Assembly (NCBI GenBank): GCA_015143295.1
Contig: CM026568.1
Location: 17,118,607-17,182,606 of the forward strand
Source of the DNA: Tetracentron sinense
Lineage: Eukaryota > Streptophyta > Magnoliopsida > Trochodendrales > Trochodendraceae
Direction: 5' to 3'
DNA length: 64,000 bases
The notes beneath the pieces are model-generated. The model saw nothing but the letters and a program-made list of their open reading frames with translations, did not search any database and was not told the DNA's origin. Positions 55,460 through 64,000 of the stretch are shown in pieces; within the stretch, counting starts at the first letter, position 1, and each line of letters begins with the position of its first letter. The translations under genes were made by a program, and so were the position numbers.

Positions 55460-57883
55460 TGTAAAGACCCGAATCTTTTTCATGTCTATATTACAAGTAT
55501 TATGGGTATTATAGTCCTTGTGATGTTTTAATGTTTATGTATTTATATCTAATTAGTATAATGTGATTAAGGCTTAATCAAACTTGTAAACGGAGGGATG
55601 TCATATCACACCCTGAATTTTAGGAAGCTCTAGCTTTGGCACCGTTATTTGGAATTGAGTGATTCTTGAACCATTAGAAAGGTATTGGAACCCTCTTTGA
55701 GGTTCATGTGTAATGTTTTTCCATATTTTTAGTCTAAGCTAAGTCAAATGTGGGTTTTCCGATGTTTTGTCTGATGGAATTGCAAATCAGTCAACTTTGA
55801 AGATAATTTGGTCCATAAATGAAAGGAAATTTAGAAATTCTAAAATATCAGAAATGTCCCTTTTCGAAAGACGAATCCAACGCAAGTTGAATCGTCGAAA
55901 TCCGACGAATGAGTCAAAAGTTATAGTTAAAACAGTAAAATGGGTCAAAAATCTGCAGAGCACCGATCGCTAGGGATCGCTCGATTCACAACCGATCGTT
56001 CGGTCCAAATTAGCGATTGATCGGTCCACAACTGATCGATCGGTCCACAACCGATCGATCGGTAGCTATCAACTGGTTAACTTTTTTGTATGAGGAATTT
56101 TTTTCAGAGAGGGTGTTTTTGACCGAGAGCTCGGTCATAACCACCGATCGATCGGTAGGCGACCGATCGCTCGGTCATAACTACCGATCGCTCGGTTTTT
56201 CGTGTTTTTGCAGAATTTCAGTAAGGACTTTTAGGTCTTTTGGCTCTCAAACCTTGGGACTATAAATAGGGGGTCCTATTTCGAGGTATTAGAGTACTCT
56301 ACCTATTTCTAACCTAATTTGGCAAAAAGGGAGAGAAAACCTAGGGTTTTGGAAGGAAGATTGCTTGGAGAAGGAGATAGCTTGGATATCGCTAGGAAAG
56401 CTTGGAGATCGTCCTCAAAGCTTCCCCAAATCATCTTGGGAGCGATTTGAATCCAAGGGAAGGATCCCTAAGGTCGATATACTATCCTAATCAACTCTAT
56501 TATAATGTTTTGTGAATGTTAATATGATAGAAATAGAAATTAGATGTGTTTTTTTTCCTATTTGTATATGAAGTAAGCGATTATGGATGGAGATATGGAT
56601 TTAATGATGTAGATAGAATGTATGGAGGATGGAAAATACCATGGAGGATGGGATTAATATGTGGATGTGGATTGTAATTAGGTTGTATGGATGGATTATG
56701 GTTTGACGAAATGTTTAAAATGTGGAAAGGGAAATGGGTTCATGATCTACGTACCCAAGGTGTTTGTGAAAATGCTTGAGAAGATAAATACTAATATATT
56801 ACTATGGAATTGTAAGAAATTGATTATGAATTGTGCTAAAAATCATGATAAGATATGTATATGTGATTATTTGTTAAGTATGTCTAATTACTTGCATGGA
56901 AATTGATAGTCGGAAAGGTAAGAACTTAGAGGAAAGTCTCTCAAACCGGGAATTCTCTAACTATTTGGTATGGGACAGTATAGTGGAGTTTCCATGGTGG
57001 GAGATTGGAATCTAAGCAATTACCAACTCGAATGTTAATTAATTTCGACACTTAAGCACAGATGCACGTGTATGTTAAGATAAGAGTCTCACAAGTCACA
57101 CATGTAGACCACAAGCATAAGCATGGCATACGTATGACATTTTGAATAAGCATAAGCATGGCATGGTCCGTATCCGCCAAGAACGGCATGTCACGTCACT
57201 GTATGATTTGAATAAGCGCATAAGCATAAGCATCTCACAAGCACGTGGTCTCATAAACGTAAGCATCTCATAAGTATATCGTCTTTTAAGTCCAAAGTTC
57301 TCACAAGTACACGAGTCAAAGTGATGATATGATGTATATGAGCACATGTTCTTCCGTACTCTGATTATGTGACTATGCTATTGTTATAGTTCTAACTAAG
57401 TGCAAGTATATTATTATTGTTGGTTGGATTTTATATACACCGAGTACTTTTGTACTCAGTCGGACTTTGTCTTGGCAGGTTTAGAACAGGGCCACATGGC
57501 GGAGCCGTGGATTGAAGAGACTTACGTCGAGGAAGGAGAAGAAGGTGAGCTGACCGAGGAGGGAGCCAGGGGCTTTGATAGTTACCCCTATTAGCTTATA
57601 TTTTGTTTGGTTTAAGAGTTTTGTAATAGACCTTTTTAGATAATGTTGCTCATTGGATTACTTTACAGTTGAGTATTAGACATTTTTGTTTATGTTGGAT
57701 TTTATTATGTTGAGCAGATGACCGTTGTACAGGATGGTTTGAGTTTTATAAAATCGGAATTTTTCTACTCTCATTTTGGAGACTCGTGTAGTAAGTCTTG
57801 TATGCATGGATTTTAAGCAGGTTAAGGGAATATGACGATTCCAAAGTCTTATTTTAGCCTTGTAGGATTTTGGGGTCGTTACA
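55460..57883 (-). mobile_element. Solo LTR, 2424 bp, Gypsy-like, in the BED finger
   Basis: On the minus strand begins TGTAACGACCCC and ends GGGTCTTTACA; perfect 5-bp duplication (GACAT on plus, 55455-55459 and 57884-57888). TGTAACGACCC is a usual start of plant chromovirus (Tekay/Del-type) LTRs. No retroviral domain inside. It holds a GATC-rich palindrome cluster at 55961-56200. Confidence 0.9.
55961..56200. repeat. CCGATCGATCGG palindrome cluster
   Basis: About ten copies of (A)CCGATCG(A/C/T)TCGGT or close variants in 240 bp, each self-complementary, in the solo LTR. Confidence 0.8.
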
Positions 57884-58175
57884 GACATACAGCAATGCGT
57901 ACATCTATTTTTTTTTTACCATATTTTCCTATTCTACTTACTACCTTTTGGGTGAAATGATCCCAAATTATTAAAGACTTTTTAGATTTTTTTGGCATTG
58001 GTTCAAGATCCTCAGTCGGTGGCTGTGAAGAAGAGGGTGATGGATGAAGAGGGTCATCGGGATGTGTTATGTTCTCCCCTCCAATTTCTATAATTCTAGG
58101 GTCCTCGGGCTGAACACTTATTGATGACCCAACTAAGGAAGAACTCGCATTACTACTGGCATCGGGAGTCGACAT

Positions 58176-59290
58176 TTTATCCTAATAAATCAGAATTTAA
58201 TCAAAATATCAGAATATTCTCAACAATATCATAATCTAATCAAAAAGTAATCTAATGGATTATAATCAATAAACAGATTCTAATAGATAATAATCAAAAA
58301 AAAATTCTAATCAAATAATAATATTACAGATTTTAATTAACAAGTTCAAATTCTAATAGATTATAATCAAAAAACAGTTTCTAATCAGCAAGTTCAGTTT
58401 CTAATCAACAAGTTCAGATTCTAATCAACAACAGTCAACAAATTCTAATCAACAAAAAATTAGATTCTACTATTGATACCCAGTATCAAAAAAAAGTATT
58501 GATAGCTAATCAGATACCATTATCAAAAATTATATAGCTAATCAGTAAATATTACAGAAAATATTGATACCCAGTAGGTCAGTATTAAAAAACTGTATCT
58601 ACTAATAGGATTATCAGATCAGAATAGAAACTCAATAATTAACAATATCATAATACAATTATCAAAATAATCAGGCAATAAAAATTCAAAATTCGAATTA
58701 GATTATAGACTGAGGTTAGGGTAAGGGTTTGAGGACTATCTGAGGCTCTGAGGAGGTTAAGGTTAGGGTTAGGGTTACTGGATTAGGGACTTAAGGTTTT
58801 AGAAATTCAGGGGTTAGGGTTCTAAGGGGTTTTGGTTTTACAGGGTTAGGGTTAGGGTTTAGTCTGACCGTCTAAAGCTCTGAGCACTGAAAGCAGTAGG
58901 GTTAGGGTTAGGGTTTGGTCTGACCGTTTGAACCTCTGAGCAATGAGAGCAATAGGGTTTGGTCTAACTGTATGAAGCTCTGAGCACTGGGAGTATTAAG
59001 GTTAGGTTTAGCTAACAAGTAACAACCCTATCTCTATCTGAACAAAAAAAAAATTTGAAACGTGCATCGTAGCCCATAGGACTGTAGGAGAGTGGTGGAC
59101 TGATGGTGGCCATGAGCTTGAGCTCGATTTGAGAGCAATCGGCAATCGATTGTCTGAGAGAGCATAGCACCAAGCCACCAATCGATAGTTTGAGAGAGAG
59201 AGCAAAGCAGATCGAGCACCAGGCGATGATCTCACGGTGAGAGAGCAATCGGCAATCGATTGTCTGAGAGAGCAGAGCACCAAACCACCA
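58176..59290. other. hAT 5' region with telomere-like words and tandem unit
   Basis: AT-rich AGATTCTAATCAACA-type repeats at about 58195-58690, then several (GGTTA)GGGTTAGGG stretches (58755, 58843, 58895). From 59131 a 110-bp unit (GAGAGCAATCGGCAATCGATT...CTCACGGT) is duplicated at 59241. Upstream of the transposase ATG, so it may include its leader and promoter. Confidence 0.55.
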
Positions 59291-59366
59291 AATCACCAAT
59301 CGATAGTTTGAGAGAGCAGAGCAGAGCAGAGCAGAGCACTAGGCAATGATCTTATGGTGAGAGAGG
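59131..59366. repeat. Two-copy tandem repeat, 110-bp period
   Basis: Copy 1 59131-59240, copy 2 59241-59366. Shared GGCAATCGATTGTCTGAGAG and CCAATCGATAGTTTGAGAG; copy 2 has a short duplication and a (GCAGA)n expansion. Confidence 0.8.
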
Positions 59367-59791
59367 AAGAGATTGAAGAGGCGAATCCGTGAAGAGTCGA
59401 GAGACGAAGACAGGAGCGATTTCTGATCTGAATCTCTGATGTGAATAGTGTTAGGGTTTCATTATTAGATTATATTTATAGTGGTCATTAGTTGTGCAAT
59501 TACAAAACTAACCCTATTTTCATAACGTTAATGAACCGTTAAGGGAGGCATATTAGTCAAGTACTCAAGTTAATGGTTATTAAAAATTATAACTATTATT
59601 AGTAGAGTATGGACGGGCCAGGCAATGACAAGTCGGGCAGGGGGGAGCCCTAGCCTGGCCCTACAAATGAAGGGCTGCTTGGAATTGGGCCCTGTCCGGC
59701 CCAAGGGCTGGAGGAGGGCAGGGCTTTGGCGGGTTTGGACGGGCCGGGCAGGGCCGGGTACCCTTCGACGCGTGCCTTTTTGACAAGCCTA

Positions 59792-60119
59792 TACGGAGCT
59801 ATCATTTTCAGTGTAAATATATATGGTGCCATTTTCACGATCATTGAGCATTGGAGGGCATTTTCATTATGAAAAAAAAAATCTCATATAATTATTACAG
59901 GTCGTGGTCCCTATCTACTATAGGATAGGGTGGCCCTTACTCTATTCCCTATTCGGGAATAGTGGGCAGATTAGAGAAATTCCACCGCATTGAAAATGTT
60001 AGTTATGCACAACTTTTTTATGCGGAGCTTTGCTCATATTTAAACTTTAAAGTAGATATCCACTGCGTTGAAAATGTTAGCTTTATAACAGTGGCTTACA
60101 TTTTTGAATTTTGATTTGT
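59792..60119. other. Intergenic
   Basis: CACTGCGTTGAAAATGTTAG and CACCGCATTGAAAATGTTAG occur at 60061 and 59983, a short direct repeat. Otherwise nothing recognised. Confidence 0.35.
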
Positions 60120-60730
60120 TCAAATATGGTATCAGCATAGAGGGTAAAATATGACTAATCGATATTTCATGTGCCCCAAGCAGATGAGACAGTAGCTTAT
60201 TTGTTATTGCATTGTTCCCTATCAATTGAAATTTAGAGCTATTTCCTTCTCTGATAATTGGGAATCACATTGGTCTTCTCCTGTTCCTTCGGCATTTTCT
60301 CTCTTATTGGTTTTAGCGACACCGCATTATGCTCCAATTGACTTTTGGCAGATTTTGCCTGGGGGCCGTAATTTGGTTTCTTTAGAAGGAGAGGAACCAC
60401 AGGGTTTTTGAGGGGATCTCTCTACAAAGGGAGAGGTTTAGAGAGAGAATTCTCCAGCTCCTATGGGATTGATTTTCTATTCGCCCGAATTTCGAGAAGT
60501 TGGTTTCAGTACTCTAGATCTCCTTGCTGTAGCCTCACCCTCGAGCTGCTTTTCTTCTCCTTTTTTTTTTCTTTTCTCCTTCCTTTGCTTTCTTTTCCAC
60601 ATTGTATCTTTTTGCTGAGTTCACCACCTTGTGAACTTCGTGTAGCCTTTTGTTTTCTTTTTGTTTGTTTCTCTTTGTACTTAGATTTGCTCCTTTTTAT
60701 GAATGATTATTTACCAATAAAAAAAAGATG
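60120..60730 (+). pseudogene. LINE 3' end (zf-RVT tail and A-rich terminus)
   Basis: Plus-strand degenerate zf-RVT reading: CPKQMRQ..., then ETVAYLLLHCSLSIEIWS after a frameshift. An FWQILPG segment and LLWD.FSIRPNFEKLVSVL follow, which resemble the extreme C-terminus of plant L1 ORF2. A 3' UTR rich in CTTTTG words ends in ACCAATAAAAAAAAG (about 60712-60727), the A-rich tail. 5'-truncated. The reading is short and shifted, so confidence is moderate. Confidence 0.5.
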
Positions 60731-61837
60731 TGAATTATTTATTAAAGTGTTAAAAAAAATTCAAAATACTTAAAAAGGCAAAACATATTCAGAAAAACCA
60801 AAAGGGGTTGGGATTACGATTGTATAATTAAAATGTGATATGAAAAGACAAAACATCCTTGATTTGGCTTGTATATATGTTGAGAACAAGGTTAATAGTA
60901 AGGGTTATTATGATCCTGCCATTTTAACCCGATTTGATAATTATGAATATTTTGAATGATAATATTTTTTTATGCCTTAACGGGTGACTACCGCATATGA
61001 TATTTATATATGTACAGTGTGACAAAAATAACTATCTATGATTAAAGTAGTTGCAAAATGTTATTAATAGCCCAAAATAACAAAATAGTAGCGAAATGGT
61101 TAAGTAATATATATAAAAAAAGAAAAATGTACTGCTAGGCACACCCCATTATTTGATAACTACACCTCATTATTATAAATTAATGACTGCACACCATTAA
61201 ATTCATAAAATTATTAGTGCATACCAAAAATTAAAAAAAATAACCTCTAGATTTTATAACTACACATCAAAGTAATGTGGATAATTACATCTTTTAACTT
61301 CAAATGGTGTGATTTTCAGAGATGAAAATTTGTGAAATGAAGCACTCCCACAAATGAGAAAAACGCAGACTCCCGCCCAAATTGGACGGGACAAGGGTTT
61401 ATTTTAGTGCAAGGAATTGAAAATCGATGAAATTAAATATAATAACAAAAATGATGTGCTACATACTCGAGAGAGTGCTCCAGAACTCCCATATGCAAAT
61501 AAAATAGATTTGTAACTTATAAGACACGACTTTGTGGGCCCGACTTTGTGAGATAAATTATTGTCTGCACAACTAAAATTCGCAGGTATAACAGAGCTAA
61601 GCTGACAAAGTTTCCATTGCATAATATTTGTTCAACCAAATTTTATGGAAAACAAAAAACAAAAAAAAAAATGATCATGATCTATGCGAGGATCTGAGGT
61701 TGTCATTGGCGGGTTTAGTATCAAACCTGCTCAAGTAGATGGAAAAGACTTGGATATGCGGCTATAAAACATGTCAAAAATATAAAGTACAAAAAAAAAA
61801 AAATTAATGGGGGTTGCATCGTCAAATAGTGTGGTGT
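60731..61837. other. Intergenic, nothing recognised
   Basis: AT-rich spacer with only chance ORFs. Confidence 0.4.
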
Positions 61838-62181
61838 GCCTATCACCACCCATAAAAAAAAAGGGAAATAGTTATCGTACCCATGAAATCCATTGCCAAA
61901 CCTATGGCACCACCTCATTGGTGGATGCCCCACCTGTTAAATACCCACATTGTGCCTATCACCACCCATTAAAAAAAAAAAAAAAAAGGGAAATGGTTAT
62001 CGTATCCATGAAATCCATTGCCAAACCTAAGGCACCACCTCATTGGTGGGTATTTAAGAGGTGGGGCATCCACCAATGAGGTGGTGCCTTAGGTTTGGTA
62101 ATGGATTTCATTGGTGAGTATTTAAGAGGTGGGGCATCCACCAATGAGGTGGTGCCTTAGGTTTGGCAATGGATTTCTTGG
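61838..62181. repeat. Two direct plus two inverted copies of one unit
   Basis: Unit containing AAATCCATTGCCAAACCT(A)...GGCACCACCTCATTGGTGG occurs twice forward (about 61838-61924, 61955-62049) and twice inverted (about 62050-62118, 62119-62181). The forward copies start CCTATCACCACCCA with an A-run; the inverted copies share TATTTAAGAGGTGGGGCATC. Confidence 0.8.
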
Positions 62182-62510
62182 GTCCGCCTATCACTACTAA
62201 AAAAAAATTGTCCAGCCCATGATTAACTATCACAATGTAGTTACAGTGACCATTATAATATCAATATCAAAGAACTTCAAATTCAGCCAGAGTGTCGTAT
62301 TACCGATGGTTACTATACTTTAATGGTTCTCCGCTTTCATTGCTCATGAAATTAAAATTAATTCGCTAAAATAATCTCTGATAGTTGCCACATGGAGCTC
62401 AAATGGCAAGGTGTGCCCCTCTCATTAGGGTGGCATGGGATTGAGTAGTAAGGAACAAAATATCCTTTCGCGATGTGGCAAACAGAAAACTACTTACCCA
62501 TTAGCTAGCA
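62182..62510. other. Intergenic, nothing recognised
   Basis: Contains CAAGGTGTGCCCCTCTCATTAGGGT (about 62408), similar to sequence near 33413, a trace of some shared repeat. Confidence 0.35.
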
Positions 62511-62519
62511 TTAAACAAA

Positions 62520-62870
62520 GGAACCGAATCCTCTATGGTTATAACTGGATTTGGTGAATCTGGTTATGCACCTGAGTTCGCCACATGTCTCTTTTGACTC
62601 TCTTTAACTGTGATTAAGATTCACACACTCCTAGGGTTCACCCACTCATCCTTGGTTTTTAGAAAAAAATATTCATTTTTTAAGTATTTAAATATTTCTA
62701 ATATTAAAATATATTTTTATGCGAAGCAAGGATGGGTACGTAGGTGAACCTTAGGGATGGGTGAATCTTAACCCATAATTAAGTAAGGGGTGTGAAAAGG
62801 GACGTGTGGCGACCTCAAGGGCATAACCAGATTCACCAAATCCGGTTATAACTGTCAAGGATTTGGTTCC
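62520..62870. mobile_element. Mutator-like foldback MITE, 351 bp, perfect 9-bp TSD
   Basis: Ends GGAACCGAATCCTCTATGG and GGAACCAAATCCTTGACAG (reverse complement); perfect 9-bp duplication TTAAACAAA (62511-62519, 62871-62879). Arms of about 150 bp or more carry GGATTTGGTGAATCTGGTTA, CGCCACATGTC(T/C)CTTTT and GATTAAGATTCAC. It is the best-bounded member of the foldback family spread across the window. Confidence 0.9.
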
Positions 62871-62879
62871 TTAAACAAA

Positions 62880-63766
62880 TTTTGCAAACCAAAAAATAAA
62901 TAAAATGGGATTTCTGATCCTCTATTCAACATTAATATGAACCATTATTAATTACAATGATTTGATTTATTAAGCGGCATTTCTTATTAGAAAACCATAT
63001 AACCACCCCCCAAAATGGGATTTCCTTCTTGACTATATATGAACCTTTCCTTCTCCTTTTTATTTTTATTTTTAATTGGGATAGTAATTCATGTTTATAT
63101 CTCTAGATTGCGTGGTTTGGATTGTTCAATTGACATAGTTTTGGACGATGGTCCAGTGGAGACATTACTCACTAACTGAATGGTATTCATGGATAAATTG
63201 GGGGGTCATGCTATAACGTTACATGGATGGTGGCCCTTTTTAAAAACTAATAAATAAACAATCTCCTAATGGTGGAAGGGGATTCGGCAAGACCCTGTGG
63301 TTTTATTAAAATAAAAATAATAATCACACCTTACATATAGGGGGGTATAAAAGCCTTACCATTTTTTTTTAAAAAAAATCTATCATTGAAGATAAAATTC
63401 CTTGTTGAATATGATAATTCAATTATAATGTTTTTTTTAAAAATGATCTGCATATGACAAGACCCTATGATCTTGTCGTGCATGCAGGTTAGTCAGATCA
63501 TTAGCCATATCTAATTTACATTTTGAAAGAAAAAAACAAAGGAACAAAGGAAATGTTGTTTAGATAAAGTGGGGATTAAAAATAATTGAGATAGCTTTGT
63601 TATCCTCAATCTAGTGGGAATCAGGCTGGTCTAATGAGAGGTGACATTTGTGTGCTTGTATAAATAGTAGTCAATAAACTTGATTTTCTTATATGGGCAG
63701 CCCTTAAATGAACCAAACCCCACTCTTCCCTAATGATCAAAATGCATATGACGTTCATCAATGATC

Positions 63767-63767
<1 letters not shown>
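62880..63767. other. Intergenic, nothing recognised
   Basis: AT-rich; no gene seen. Confidence 0.4.
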
Positions 63768-63799
<32 letters not shown>

Positions 63800-63803
63800 T
63801 TTG
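63768..63803. repeat. (TTTA)n microsatellite
   Basis: About nine TTTA units. Confidence 0.9.
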
Positions 63804-64000
63804 TATTAATGTAATACAGTTAGGCCGTAACCCCCGGTTAGCTGGGGTAATATCTGTTCTTAGGTTAGTAGTTAGATGTTTAATATGTTAGCTTGGCAGT
63901 TAGTGGACATTAACAACGGCCACACCCCACATGACTCGATTTGTCCCTCACAGTTGGAGGATACTCTGCCTGCCATCAGACTGAAGTGCAGGTGTGATGA
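63804..64000. other. Right edge, shared repeat fragment
   Basis: ACAGTTAGGCCGTAACCCCC (about 63818) matches about 26028-26045. The element is undefined. Confidence 0.3.

Larger units (their letters stand above)
53665..58175 (-). pseudogene. hAT transposase (BED finger, RNase H-like core, hATC)
   Basis: Starts at ATG 58175 (MSTPDASSNASSSLVGSS). A Ser/Pro-rich N-terminus leads to IIWDHFTQKV and the BED finger, whose first Cys (RIAVC, about 57889) lies before the solo LTR. The finger resumes at 55454 with HHCNMEMDNSIRNGVNHIKR, HLELTC. The core follows: SKISLTSDMWTSNQTLGYMV (first catalytic Asp, about 55075), LVLDNCSANDCIV (second Asp, about 54870), LFHMCCSIHILNLIVQDGL (about 54740) and RWNSTYLMLDFAL. 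At the C-terminus are the acidic stretch and the hATC dimerisation motif ARDILTILVTTVASEFAFST, GGRVLGQFRS (about 53850-53760). The protein is broken by stops at several points. Inactive as read. Confidence 0.9.
53280..59791 (-). mobile_element. hAT transposon, 6.5 kb, with decayed transposase gene
   Basis: Ends TAGGGCTGTCAAAGGGCCGG and TAGGCTTGTCAAAAAGGC (reverse complement); 8-bp flanks TACAGAGC/TACGGAGC (7 of 8). Subterminal CCCTAGCCC, GGGCCGG and GGGCAGGG words at both ends. It carries a RICESLEEPER-type transposase pseudogene on the minus strand, interrupted by a 2.4-kb solo LTR. Without the LTR it is about 4.1 kb, the usual length of an autonomous plant hAT. Its short relative at 41135-41664 has the same ends. 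Confidence 0.93.

Noticed and set aside
55961-56200. CRISPR-like array
   Set aside because: Palindromes are not separated by regular unique spacers, and the region is inside a plant LTR.
58740-58925. True telomere or ancient chromosome fusion
   Set aside because: Runs are short, interrupted and inside a bounded hAT; plant telomere repeat (TTTAGGG) is not maintained.
60120-60150. PBS of another LTR element (TGGTATCAGCATAG)
   Set aside because: No LTR precedes it and the following sequence reads as a LINE tail.
60408-60773. 121-codon plus ORF with hydrophobic tail
   Set aside because: Out-of-frame reading of a LINE 3' end and its T-rich 3' UTR.

Overview
This window is nuclear DNA of a flowering plant. 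It has spliced introns with GT-AG borders, plant-type Copia, Gypsy-like, LINE, hAT, Mutator-like, PIF/Harbinger and CACTA elements, and long AT-rich spacers. I cannot name the species. I found one host gene; nearly everything else that can be identified is transposable-element DNA, most of it decayed.

The host gene is on the minus strand. Five exons of an isoprenylcysteine alpha-carbonyl methylesterase (ICME) lie at 25151-24784, 22143-22067, 4895-4826, 4699-4619 and 4166-4092. All are open, phase-compatible and bounded by GT-AG. They encode the N-terminal half, up to just past the oxyanion region; the exons carrying the nucleophile serine and the C-terminus must lie left of base 1. Intron 2 is 17.2 kb but only about 240 bp without its Copia insertion.

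Intron 2 holds a nest. Copia C0 (5002-21930, TSD AACTA) is interrupted by an hAT (6610-7219), a reversed Copia A (7279-16289), a block with a tandem array and a LINE fragment (about 17099-19219), and a second hAT (20199-21186). Copia A contains an hAT-like element (10080-15975), and inside that sits reversed Copia B (10535-15801), the most complete element. Intron 5 carries three hAT elements and a Copia remnant (176-4046). Intron 1 carries one more hAT (24102-24557).

From 25.2 kb to the right edge is intergenic repeat DNA. Foldback MITEs lie throughout. A CACTA element is at 28018-29670, a SINE-like unit at 32.0 kb and a solo LTR at 33443-34879. A PIF/Harbinger element with an ORF1 pseudogene (35227-38532) is itself hit by a solo LTR (35528-37023). 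Then come a Tourist-like MITE, hAT elements at 41.1, 43.5 and 50.1 kb, a LINE/RNase H pseudogene split by a Tat-like LTR (45.1-48.2 kb), and two Mutator-type MITEs with 9-bp TSDs (52666 and 62520). The largest item is a 6.5-kb hAT with a decayed transposase gene (53280-59791). Its BED zinc finger is cut by a 2.4-kb solo LTR. A short deletion derivative of the same family lies at 41135-41664.

The repeats do not form a working pathway. The window records successive insertions around one gene whose coding exons in view are still open. I saw no rRNA, tRNA, CRISPR array or prokaryotic-type operon.
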